From the NCBI RefSeq assembly GCF_024741795.1, contig NZ_CP102950.1, forward strand, positions 806,001 to 870,000: a stretch of DNA of 64,000 nt, written 5' to 3'. Below the pieces are notes generated by a model that was not told the DNA's origin, ran no database searches, and worked only from the letters and a program-made list of their open reading frames with translations. The first letter of the stretch is position 1. Each line of letters opens with the position of its first letter. Position numbers and translations under genes: made by a program. Positions 6,966-16,200 of the stretch are shown here, piece by piece. This stretch comes from Arthrobacter sp. CJ23 (GTDB lineage Bacteria > Actinomycetota > Actinomycetes > Actinomycetales > Micrococcaceae).

Positions 6966-9236
6966 CTAGTTGCCGCCGGCCAGGGCCCGCCACAGGAAGT
7001 GGTTGCTGCGGGCCTGCTGGGACGCCGCCTGGCGGTTGTCCGAGGCGCCGGCGTGCCCGCCCTCGAGGGCCTCGTGGAACCACACGTTCGGAATGCCCAT
7101 GGCCTGCATCCGGGCGGCCATCTTGCGCGCCTGGACGGGCCCCACGCGGTCGTCCGAGGTGGCCGTCCAGATGAACGTCTCGGGGTATTCCACGCCGTCC
7201 CGGAGCAGGTGGTAGGGCGAGAAAGTGCGGATGTACTCCCACTGTTCGGGGACATCGGGGTCGCCGTATTCGGCGATCCACGAGGCACCGGCCGACAGTT
7301 TGGTGTAGCGGCGCATGTCCAGCAGGGGCACGCCGCAGGACACGGCGCCGAACAGTTCCGGGTACTGGGTCAGCATGTTGCCCACCAGGAGACCGCCGTT
7401 GGAACCGCCCACGCAGCCGAGGCGCCGGCGGCTGGTGACGCCGCGGGAGATGAGGTCCCGGGCCACGGCCGCGAAGTCCTCGTAGGCGCGGTGCCGCTTG
7501 TCCTTCAGGGCGGCGCGGTGCCAGGACGGCCCGTATTCGCCGCCCCCGCGGATGTTCGCCACCACGTACACGCCGCCGCGGGAGTGGGTCTCGGAGCTGT
7601 CCGGGATGGCGGCGTCGTCCGTGCGGCGTTCCAGCCAGGCCCGGCCCACGGTGCCGCTGTAAGCCGGGGTGCGGGAGACCTCGAAACCGCCGTAGCCCGA
7701 AAGCTGCGTGGGATTCTGGCCGTCCAGCACCAGCTCCTTGGACGCCACCTGGAAGTACGGAACGCGGGTGCCATCCGCAGAGACGGCGAAATGCTGCTGG
7801 ACCTCGTATGCGGATTCGTTGAAGAACGACGGCGATGACTTCACCACCGTGTGCTGGCTGGCCACACCGCCGTCGCGCCCTGAATCGAGTGTGTAGGTGG
7901 CTTCACCCTGGGACAGGGTGCCCCGCGTGAGGGTGGTGGGCGTGGTGAAACCGGTGGCGACCAGCCAGTAGTCGTTGCCGGCGGCCTCATCCCCGGCGGC
8001 TTCGTCCTCGTCGTCCACGGCGTAGGCGTTGACGTCGTGCAGCGGCGGGCAGGCGTCCAGCACGGTGCTGGCCCAGGCCCCGGTGGAGTCCGTGCGCGCG
8101 GGATTCAGGACCCGGATTTCGGAGGAGACGTCCCGCAGGAGGTTCAGCAGCAGGTAGTCCTTGGTCCAGCTCCAGGACTGCAGCGAGGTGGACTCGTCCG
8201 GTTCGAAGAGCACCACGAAGGAGCGGACGCCGGCCAGGTAGTCCTCGAACCCGGCGGCGAGCAGCGAGCCTGCCGGGTGGACCGTGCCGTCCACGTCCCA
8301 GTCCTGCTGCGGGCGGAACAGCAGCCAGTCGCGGTGCGCGCTGATGTTGACGTCCGTGGGCACGTCGATGGCGATCCATTCCCCGCCGCGGAGCAGCGAG
8401 GTGGTGCGGTTGTAGAAGTCGATGTAGTCCACTGCGAAAGTCCGCTCGAACCCGGGGGTGGGATCGTGGGCGACCATCGCGAGCATGTGGTCTTCGGGGA
8501 TTTCAAAGATTCTCGGGGCCTGGGCCAGGGATTCGCCGCGGCGCAGCTGCACGGCCGTGCGGGCGTAGGAGGAGCTTGTCGCGGGCAGGCCGCCGGCGGT
8601 GCTGGACACCAGCAGGGTGTCGGCGTCGAGCCAGCTCGTGTGGCCCTTGGCCGTGGGGATGTCGAAGCCTCCGGCGGCCGGATCCACAAAGGTGCGCGTC
8701 TGGACGTCGAACTCCCGGTGCCGGTTGGCGTCGCCCCCGTCGGGGGACAGGGAGATCATGGCCAGCCGGTGCGGTTCGCCCTCGGCGGGGCGCAGGAAAC
8801 CGGCGCCGTGGAAGACCCATTCCTCGCCCTCGGCGGCGGCGAGGGCATCCACGTCCAGGAGGACATCCCATTCGGGGTCCTCGCTCAGGTAGCTCTCCCA
8901 GGTGGTGCGGCGCCAGAGGCCTTTGGGGTTCTCCTGGTCCTTCCAGAAGTTGTAGTAGAAATCTCCGCGCTTGTTGACCATGGCGATCCGGTCGGTCGAA
9001 TCGAGGACCTCCAGGATGCCCGCTTCGAGGGCGGCATAACCGGCGTCTTCGAGCAGGTCTTCGGTCCGGGCATTCTGTTCGCGGACCCAGGCCAGCGGCG
9101 CCTCGCCATGAATTTCCTCGAGCCACACGTTTTCATCCGTGGGCTCCGGGGCGGCCGTGGTGGCGCCGCCGGGGTTGGACTCCTGGGCAGTTTCGTTCTC
9201 GGGCAGTGGCGTGTGATCAGCTGCTGTGGTGGTCAT
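6966..9236 (-). CDS. Prolyl oligopeptidase family serine peptidase (S9)
   Basis: A 756-residue protein, no signal peptide, so probably cytoplasmic. The N-terminal two thirds fit a beta-propeller that filters substrates; the last ~230 residues are an alpha/beta hydrolase with catalytic Ser in GGSNGG (about residue 612), Asp in TSDDRVG and His in EGGHAG. S9A enzymes cut short peptides, usually after proline. Residues 1-40 are a polar, low-complexity lead. It is divergent from the FAD-binding protein at 9353; a 68-bp repeat separates them. Confidence 0.92.
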   Translation of the reverse strand: MTTTAADHTPLPENETAQESNPGGATTAAPEPTDENVWLEEIHGEAPLAWVREQNARTEDLLEDAGYAALEAGILEVLDSTDRIAMVNKRGDFYYNFWKDQENPKGLWRRTTWESYLSEDPEWDVLLDVDALAAAEGEEWVFHGAGFLRPAEGEPHRLAMISLSPDGGDANRHREFDVQTRTFVDPAAGGFDIPTAKGHTSWLDADTLLVSSTAGGLPATSSSYARTAVQLRRGESLAQAPRIFEIPEDHMLAMVAHDPTPGFERTFAVDYIDFYNRTTSLLRGGEWIAIDVPTDVNISAHRDWLLFRPQQDWDVDGTVHPAGSLLAAGFEDYLAGVRSFVVLFEPDESTSLQSWSWTKDYLLLNLLRDVSSEIRVLNPARTDSTGAWASTVLDACPPLHDVNAYAVDDEDEAAGDEAAGNDYWLVATGFTTPTTLTRGTLSQGEATYTLDSGRDGGVASQHTVVKSSPSFFNESAYEVQQHFAVSADGTRVPYFQVASKELVLDGQNPTQLSGYGGFEVSRTPAYSGTVGRAWLERRTDDAAIPDSSETHSRGGVYVVANIRGGGEYGPSWHRAALKDKRHRAYEDFAAVARDLISRGVTSRRRLGCVGGSNGGLLVGNMLTQYPELFGAVSCGVPLLDMRRYTKLSAGASWIAEYGDPDVPEQWEYIRTFSPYHLLRDGVEYPETFIWTATSDDRVGPVQARKMAARMQAMGIPNVWFHEALEGGHAGASDNRQAASQQARSNHFLWRALAGGN

Positions 9237-9280
9237 CTACCCATCCAAGCAACACCCTCCGACAGGAAGCAAGTCACAGG

Positions 9281-9348
9281 ATGGGCCCACGGTTCCGGGT
9301 TCCCTGCCCGCAGCGAAGCGAGGGTAGGGGGCATCGGGGATTAGGCTT
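9281..9348 (+). repeat. 68-bp dispersed repeat, copy A, carrying a -10 box
   Basis: 61 of 68 bases match 32174-32241. The 3' end contains TAGGCT (9342-9347), 5 nt before the GTG of the next gene. See finding. Confidence 0.85.
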
Positions 9349-9352
9349 GACC

Positions 9353-11341
9353 GTGGGCAAATCGCAGAACATCCGTGTGGCTTTGATCGGGGCAGGCCCC
9401 CGCGGCACCAGCGTGCTGGAGCGTTTGCTCGCCAACTGGGCCGCCGGCGCCGCCCGGTCCGGGGACGCTCCGGCCACCCCCGGACGCTCGCTGCACATCG
9501 ACGTCGTGGACCCCTACCCGGCCGGTGCCGGGCATGTCTGGCAGCCCGGCCAGTCGCGGCTGTACCTGATGAACACGCAGTCCTTCTACCCCACGCTGAT
9601 CCCCGAGGAACCGGGGCTTGCGCCGCCGCTGGCCGGCAGTTCCTTTGACCAGTGGCGGGCCGCCCGCCGGCAGGACGGCGGCGGGTTGTACGGCGCCGGG
9701 CCGGACCGAAAAGGGCTGAGCGATGCGGAGCGTGCCGAGCTGGCCGGCCTGGAGTCGGACAGCTTCCCCAGCCGCGCGCTGTACGGGCGCTACCTGCGGT
9801 GGACGCTGGCAGAACTGCTGGAGCGGCTGCCCGACGGCGTCACGGTCACCTTCCACGAAACCAGCGCGACGGCCGCCCGGCCCACCACGGGAGGCTTCGA
9901 CGTCGAACTCGCCGGCGGCGGCAGCCTCGCCGTCGATTCGCTGGTCCTCGCCCTCGGGCACATCGAATCCAAACTGAACCCCGAGCAGCGCGCCTTCAAG
10001 GACGCGGCCGGGGAACTCGGCCTGCTTTACGTCCCGCCCGCCGCGCCGGCCGACGTCGACTGGGAACAGGTGCCGGACCAGGAAACCGTGCTGGTCCGCG
10101 GCATGGGCCTGAACTTCTTCGACGTCATGGGCCAGCTGACCGAGGGCCGCGGCGGCGTGTTCGTCAAGGCCGGCGGATCCGGCGGGGTGCTCGAATACCG
10201 GCCCTCGGGCCGGGAACCGCGGATCGTCGCCGCGTCCCGGAGAGGCACGCCATACCGTGCCAAGGCGGGGCTGGACGGGTACTACGCCCGGAGCGTCACG
10301 CTGCGATACCTCACGGAGTCCGCCGTCGCGCGCTTCAGGGCGGCGGGCATCCAGCCAGGCTTCGACCATGACCTCTGGCCGCTCCTGCACCGGGACGCCC
10401 TGTGGGCATACTACGCCACCCTGGCCCGCTCGGAACCGGTCGCGGTGAGCGACGCGGAGGAGTTCCTCGCGGCCCTGGATGATGCCCTGCGGCCGCATGC
10501 CCACGCGGCCGGGCGCTGGGAAGCCGTGGTGGCCGGCCTGGTGGACAGGCACGTTGTCGCGTCCCGGCGGCTGCATCTGCCGGGGCTTGCCGCACCGTTG
10601 GCCGGGCGTTCGTTCGACTCCCGGACGGACCTCGACGACGCCGTCACCGCCTACTTGGACGACGACGCCCGGCGCTCGGCGCTGGGCGAGGCGGACCCGG
10701 TCAAGATGGCGATCGGGGCGCTGCATACGGGACGTGCGATCCTCAAGACGGCAGTGGCCGACGGCGGCATCACCGATGAGTCATGGGTGGCCGAACTGCG
10801 CGGCTGGTTCGAGTCGTTCGTCGAGGGGCTGGCCAGCGGGCCGCCCGCCCTGCGTTCCGAGCAGTTGGCCGCCCTGGCGAGGGCCGGCGTCGTGAGCTTC
10901 GTGGGACCGGACCCCAAATTCAGCGTGGACCGGGGTGCGGGGGTGTTCCGCGCGGTCTCGCCGTGGGTCCACGACGCACCCGTGGAAGCCCGGACCCTCA
11001 TCGAGGCGATGTCGCCGGCCAACCGGGTGGCCGTCAACGTCTCGCCGCTCCTCCGGCGGCTGTTCGCCGACGGCCTGGTCCGGGCGAAGGTCATGATGGG
11101 GGCCGAGGGCAGCCCCGTGCTGACCTCGGGCCTGGACGTGGAACCGCACCCATACCGTCCGGTGGGCGCCAACGGCTCGGTGACGGAAGGCATCTACGTG
11201 CTCGGCCTGCAGCTGTCCGCCGCCCAGTGGGGGACGGCCATCGCCGCCGAAGCCCGGCCGGCAGAGGGCCAGGCGTACGCCAGCGGCCAGCGGACCCTGC
11301 GCGACGCCGATGACATCGCGCGGAGCATTCTCGGCCTGTAG
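9353..11341 (+). CDS. FAD/NAD(P)-binding protein (FAD-NAD(P)-binding family, HI0933/DUF-type oxidoreductase-like)
   Basis: A 662-residue protein. An N-terminal dinucleotide-binding motif IRVALIGAGPRGTSVLERLL opens the fold, with AGHVWQPGQS and LYLMNTQ following; this pattern is typical of the FAD/NAD(P)-binding family related to lysine/ornithine monooxygenases. A second nucleotide-binding stretch appears as TVLVRGMGLNFFDVMGQL. The reaction and substrate are unknown. GTG 9353 is chosen because the Rossmann motif begins six residues later and a -10 box TAGGCT lies 5 nt upstream, implying a leaderless mRNA; upstream in-frame codons would read through the repeat. Confidence 0.75.
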   Translation: MGKSQNIRVALIGAGPRGTSVLERLLANWAAGAARSGDAPATPGRSLHIDVVDPYPAGAGHVWQPGQSRLYLMNTQSFYPTLIPEEPGLAPPLAGSSFDQWRAARRQDGGGLYGAGPDRKGLSDAERAELAGLESDSFPSRALYGRYLRWTLAELLERLPDGVTVTFHETSATAARPTTGGFDVELAGGGSLAVDSLVLALGHIESKLNPEQRAFKDAAGELGLLYVPPAAPADVDWEQVPDQETVLVRGMGLNFFDVMGQLTEGRGGVFVKAGGSGGVLEYRPSGREPRIVAASRRGTPYRAKAGLDGYYARSVTLRYLTESAVARFRAAGIQPGFDHDLWPLLHRDALWAYYATLARSEPVAVSDAEEFLAALDDALRPHAHAAGRWEAVVAGLVDRHVVASRRLHLPGLAAPLAGRSFDSRTDLDDAVTAYLDDDARRSALGEADPVKMAIGALHTGRAILKTAVADGGITDESWVAELRGWFESFVEGLASGPPALRSEQLAALARAGVVSFVGPDPKFSVDRGAGVFRAVSPWVHDAPVEARTLIEAMSPANRVAVNVSPLLRRLFADGLVRAKVMMGAEGSPVLTSGLDVEPHPYRPVGANGSVTEGIYVLGLQLSAAQWGTAIAAEARPAEGQAYASGQRTLRDADDIARSILGL

Positions 11342-11367
11342 TTTTCGTGCGCCGTGTGGCGGCGCGC

Positions 11368-11397
11368 TTGCGGAGCGCATCCCATTCCCGCTAGTGT
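11368..11397 (+). promoter_or_regulatory. Promoter of the glycine-riboswitch mRNA
   Basis: TTGCGG (11368-11373), 18-bp spacer, TAGTGT (11392-11397); transcription would start about 11404, ~30 nt ahead of the first aptamer. Confidence 0.6.
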
Positions 11398-11435
11398 GTG
11401 AGCCGCATCACTGACAAGTGAAGACGCTTATGATC

Positions 11436-11632
11436 TGCGGCGGGAGAGTCCTGCCGGTACATTCAGCAGGCGCCGTAGGAGCAAACCCTCCCCAGGAATC
11501 TCTCAGGCCCATGTACCGCCGCGGCAAGGCAACTCTGGAAAGCAGTCCGGTCTACCGGGCTCACCGAAGGTGCAAGCGGGTCCTGCGCGAGCAGGAGCCG
11601 CGGAAACTCTCAGGTCCACGACAGAGCGGGGA
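11436..11632 (+). ncRNA. Tandem glycine riboswitch
   Basis: Two consecutive aptamers. The first spans about 11436-11524 (GGGAGAG, GCGCCGTAGGAGCAA, ATCTCTCAGG); the second about 11528-11632 (CTCTGGAAAGC, CACCGAAGGTGCAAGC, AAACTCTCAGG). These are the hallmark conserved segments of the class. The linker is short, as in cooperative double aptamers. It lies 52 nt before the start of an amino-acid permease, so glycine probably controls uptake or efflux of glycine-like amino acids. This RNA accounts for most of the 343-bp gap between the flanking genes. Confidence 0.95.
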
Positions 11633-11684
11633 GGAACCCGAATCATTGTGGCACCCCCGTGCCGCCTGAACGATGGAGTTCCTC

Positions 11685-13151
11685 ATGACGATTCAGCGCC
11701 CACCATCCACCACCGCGGAAGCGCCGCACCTCGAGCGGCAGCTCAGCAACCGGCACATCCAGCTCATCGCGATCGGCGGCGCCATCGGCACCGGCCTGTT
11801 CATGGGCTCCGGCAAGACCATCTCGGCGGCAGGGCCCTCCGTCATCTTCGTCTACATGATCATCGGCTTCATGCTGTTCTTCGTCATGCGGGCCATGGGC
11901 GAGCTGCTCCTGAGCAACCTGAACTACAAATCCTTCAGCGACTTCGCCGCGGACCTGCTGGGCCCGTGGGCCGGCTTCTTCACCGGCTGGACGTACTGGT
12001 TCTGCTGGGTGATCACCGGAATCGCGGACGTCATTGCCATCGCGGGCTACTCGCAGGAACTGTGGCCCGCCCTCCCGCTGTGGATCCCCGGCCTGGTCAC
12101 CATAGCCATCCTGCTGCTCCTGAACCTCACCACGGTCAAGGCCTTCGGCGAGACCGAGTTCTGGTTTGCCCTGATCAAGATCATCGCCATTGCGGCACTG
12201 ATCGTGGTGGGCCTGTTCATGATCTTCAGCGGTTTCCAGTCCGACGCCGGACCGGCAAGCTTCACCAATCTGTGGAGCCACGGCGGCTTCTTCCCGAACG
12301 AGTTCATGGGCTTCGTGGCAGGTTTCCAGATTGCCGTGTTCGCCTTTGTGGGCATTGAACTGGTGGGCACCACGGCCGCCGAGGCCAAGGACCCGGAGAA
12401 GAACCTGCCCAAGGCCATCAACTCCATCCCCATCCGCGTGCTGCTCTTCTATGTGGGCGCCCTCATCATCCTGATGTCCGTCACGCCCTGGACCCAGTTC
12501 GCAGCCGGGCACAGCCCCTTCATCGCCATGTTCTCCTTGGCAGGCCTGGGCGCCGCAGCCACCATCGTCAACCTGGTGGTCCTCAGCTCGGCCATGTCCT
12601 CGGCCAACTCCGGCATCTACTCCACCTCGCGCATGGTCTACGGCCTGGCGCAGGAGGGCGACGCCCCGTCGGTGTTCAGCAAGCTCTCCCGCCGCAAGGT
12701 GCCGCAGAACGCCCTGTTCCTGTCCTGCGTGCTGCTGCTCTCCGGCGTGGTGCTCATGTACGCGGGCCAGGACATCGGCAAAGCCTTCGACATGGTCACC
12801 ACCGTGTCCGCCGTCTGCTTCGTCTTCGTCTGGTCGATCATCCTGGCCAGCTACCTGGCCTTCCGCAAGCGCCGCCCGCAGCTGCATGACGGGTCCAAGT
12901 TCAAGATGCCGGGCGGCATCCCGATGGTCTGGGCGGTGTTCGCCTTCTTCGCCTTCGTGCTGTGGACCCTGACCACGCAGCCGGACACGCTGACGGCCCT
13001 GCTGGTCACCCCGGTCTGGTTCGTGGTGCTCGGCATCGCCTGGTTCATCCTGCGCCGCCGGCCCGCACACCTCGCCCGCTACGCAGCGTTCCAGGCCGAG
13101 CTGGTGCAGGAATCCGGCCGGGCACAGGAACCGGAGCCGGCGCAGAAGTAA
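11685..13151 (+). CDS. Amino acid permease, AAT family (CycA-like D-Ser/D-Ala/Gly transporter)
   Basis: A 488-residue, 12-helix amino-acid:proton symporter. The family signature QLIAIGGAIGTGLFMGSGK is in helix 1, with GIELVGTTAAEAKDPEKN around helix 6 and SAMSSANSGIYSTSRM later, all typical of CycA/AnsP-type APC transporters. Glycine as a substrate is supported by the glycine riboswitch in its leader. ATG 11685 is preferred since GGAG lies 6 nt upstream; an in-frame ATG at 11673 is possible. Stands alone between the riboswitch and a terminator. Confidence 0.9.
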   Translation: MTIQRPPSTTAEAPHLERQLSNRHIQLIAIGGAIGTGLFMGSGKTISAAGPSVIFVYMIIGFMLFFVMRAMGELLLSNLNYKSFSDFAADLLGPWAGFFTGWTYWFCWVITGIADVIAIAGYSQELWPALPLWIPGLVTIAILLLLNLTTVKAFGETEFWFALIKIIAIAALIVVGLFMIFSGFQSDAGPASFTNLWSHGGFFPNEFMGFVAGFQIAVFAFVGIELVGTTAAEAKDPEKNLPKAINSIPIRVLLFYVGALIILMSVTPWTQFAAGHSPFIAMFSLAGLGAAATIVNLVVLSSAMSSANSGIYSTSRMVYGLAQEGDAPSVFSKLSRRKVPQNALFLSCVLLLSGVVLMYAGQDIGKAFDMVTTVSAVCFVFVWSIILASYLAFRKRRPQLHDGSKFKMPGGIPMVWAVFAFFAFVLWTLTTQPDTLTALLVTPVWFVVLGIAWFILRRRPAHLARYAAFQAELVQESGRAQEPEPAQK

Positions 13152-13162
13152 TCGCCGGCAAA

Positions 13163-13206
13163 GCAATGCCCCTCAAAACGACGGTCTTGAGGGGCATTGC
13201 CTTTGC
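13163..13206 (+). terminator. Terminator after the AAT permease
   Basis: 14-bp stem GCAATGCCCCTCAA / TTGAGGGGCATTGC with a 10-nt loop, then CTTTG. It may also serve the convergent nuclease gene. Confidence 0.85.
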
Positions 13207-13222
13207 TCGGGAACCGGGGGTC

Positions 13223-16200
13223 CTAGCCCCTAAGGCACTTCTGGTACTCCAGCCACGCGATCGCGTACCGGAGCCAGCCTGCGATGTCGTACCACTTGGC
13301 CGGTTTGACCGGCGGCGTGCACTGCGGCGGGACCGGCCCGCTGTCGGCAACCTTCACCAGGGCCTTGACCACGGTTCCGGACCCGACGGCGGTCAGCACC
13401 AGGGTGCCGGTGCCGACGGCCGCAGCGGCGGGGACCTTGAGGTCCACGGTGGCAGCACCGGCCGTGACCGGCACGGAACCGAGGGCCACCGCCGCGCCCT
13501 TGGCGTCGACAAACACGGCGTCCAGGGAGGTGTTGGCCGGGCTGCCGATCGATGTCAGGTTCAGCTTGGAGACGGCCAGGGCGATGGCTTCTCCGGCATT
13601 CACCTCGGCGGCGGTGGAGTTCACCACGGCCACGGAGCGGCGGGCGAAGTCCGGCGAAACCGGCTGGTGCTCCTTCAGGAACTTGATCCAGGCATCGCGG
13701 TCCACCAGCCCGGTGTCCTTGGTGTTGCTGCCTTCCTTGAAGATCCGGAAGTTGTCACCGCCGGTGGCCAGGAAGCTGAACGTGCCGATCCGGTACTGCT
13801 TGGCCGGGTCGATCGGCGCCCCGCCCACCCAGATGCCGGTGATGCGCTCGCCCGCCGGGAGGGCGGCGTCGTACGTGTAGTTCACGTTCTTGGACAGGCC
13901 CAGCTGCTGGTACGGGCGGCTGGGCACCGTGCCGTCCGGATTGCTCTGCCATTGCTGCTCCAGCAGGGTCTTGAACTGCGCCCCGGTGAGGGACGTGGTC
14001 CACAGGCTGTTCACGAACGGCAGCACCGCATTGGCCTCGGCATACGTGATGGTCCCGTCCGGCGCGTAGTAGAGCTCGTTGCGCAGGCCGCCGGGGTTCA
14101 CGACGCCGATTTCGGCCGCACCCAGGTCCGGAGCCTTGAGCGTGTCCACCAGGGAGTCCGCCACCAGGTTGCCCAGCGTGGATTCGCTCGCGCGGTCGTC
14201 GCGCTTGGGGGCGCCGCCGGCAGGGTCGGGCGTGAAGGCTGTGGTGATATCGCCGGTGACCGTGCCCACCTGCTGGTTGCCGATGACGGCCGCCGCGGCC
14301 ACGGCCTTGTCCACGATCCCCTTGACCGTGGCGACGCGCGGATAGGCGGTCACCAGGCTGTCGGCGGAGTCCGTGGTCCGGTCGACGATGGCGGCTTTGT
14401 GGGCCGTCACGGCCTTGCTCGCCGTGTCCACGGTCAGGGTCACCGTGCCCACGTTTTCGCCGTAGTTGCCGGTCTGGACAATCGGGCGGGTCTTGCCGGT
14501 AGGCTGCCCGTTGGCGTCCAGCACCGGGGCCGCCCAGGCGTATTCCTTGTGGGTGTGGCCGGTGAAGATCGCGGCGACGTCCGGGCTGGTTTCCCGCACG
14601 AGCCTGGCGAACGGCCCGCCTGCGGCGACTTCCTGTTCCAGGGTGGAGCCCTCGGGCGTGCCTGAGGCGGCGCCGTCGTGGGTTTCGGCGATGATCACAT
14701 CGGCGAGGTTCCCGGCCTTGATGGTGGCGGCCACGCGGTTGATGGCCGTCACCGGGTCACCGAATTCGAGCTCCGTGATGCCGGCCGGGGTGACCAGGGA
14801 CGGCACTTCCTGGGTCACGGTCCCGATGACGGCCACACGGATGCCGTTCAGCTCCAGCACCGTGTATTCGGGCAGCACCGGGGTGGTGGTGCCCTTCTGG
14901 TAGACGTTGGCGCCCAGGATAGGGAACTTCGCGTTGCTGCCGCCCGCGATGACGCGGTCGCGCAGATCCGTCCAGCCGCCGTCGAACTCGTGGTTGCCCA
15001 CCGCGGAGGCCCGCAGCTCCAGGGCGTTCAGGACGTCGATGGTCGGCTGGTCCTTGGCCACGGAGGAGGCGAACAGGGAGGCCCCGATGTTGTCGCCGGC
15101 CGAGATGAAGGCCGTGGCCCCCGGTGCGGCAGCGGCACGCAGCTTCTCCACGGTGCCTGCGAAGAGGACCGTGTTGGCGTCGATCCGGCCGTGGAAATCG
15201 TTGATGCCCAGGAACTGCAGGTCAACGCTGGCAGGGGTGACCGGGCCGGCCGGGAGGTCCAAGCCCACGATCACGGGATCGTGGTCACTCGCCCGGAACT
15301 CGTCCGGGGCGTAGTAGTTGCTCACATTGTTGTTATACCGGCTGTACTCCAGGGCAACGGACTCCACGGAGTTGATGTTCCAGATGTCGGTTCCGGTGAC
15401 CACCGCCTTGGCTGCCGGGGAGGCCAGGATGTGGTCCAGGGAGCCCACCAGGCCGCCGAACAGGTAGGAATGCTTGCCCGTGCCCGCCTCAAGGTCGGTG
15501 TAACCGGCCCCGGTCAGGACGTTGATGGGGTCTTCCTTGCTGTAGGCGTTGAAGTCGCCGATCAGGAATACCTTGTCCGTGCCCTTGGACGCCTGCAGGT
15601 CGTTGGAGAATGCCAGCAGCGACTGGGCCTGCTGCGTGCGGGCGACGTTGGACGCGCCCTGGCCCTTGTCCGTATCATCCAGGGTGGCCGCGGAGCCCTT
15701 GGACTTGAAGTGGTTCACGATCGCGATGAACTTCTTGTCATCGTCGGCGCCCACCGGCTTGAACACCTGGGCCAGCGGCTTGCGGGCACTGGCGAAGGCG
15801 GTGGTGTCGTTGTGGATGATGGATTCGCCCACCGGCTCAGCCGCGGCCTTCTTGTAGATGAACGCGGTGCGGATCATGTCCTCATCGCTGAGCGGGGGAG
15901 CGTTGGCGGGCGTGCGGGCGTAGTCCCACACCTCCGGCGTTGCCATGTTGAGTGCGTCCACCAGCTTGGACAAGGCGTCGTCGCGGTTCTTGCCGAACTG
16001 TGCGGAGTTTTCGATCTCCTCGAGGGACACCACGTCGGCGCCGGACTTGGTGATGGCGGCGACGATCTTGGCCTGCTGGCGGAGGAAGTTCTCGGCGTTC
16101 GCGGCACCGCGGGCGTTGCAGCCGTCCTTGACGGTGATGGGGTTGCCGTCGCGGTCATAGTAGAAATTGCAGCCGGTGAGCTGGTCGCCGGTGGTGGGGA

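Noticed and set aside
5818..7281. Minus-strand open frame over the siderophore-binding protein gene
   Set aside because: It crosses the palindromic terminator and is antisense to a lipoprotein with a good signal peptide and family match.
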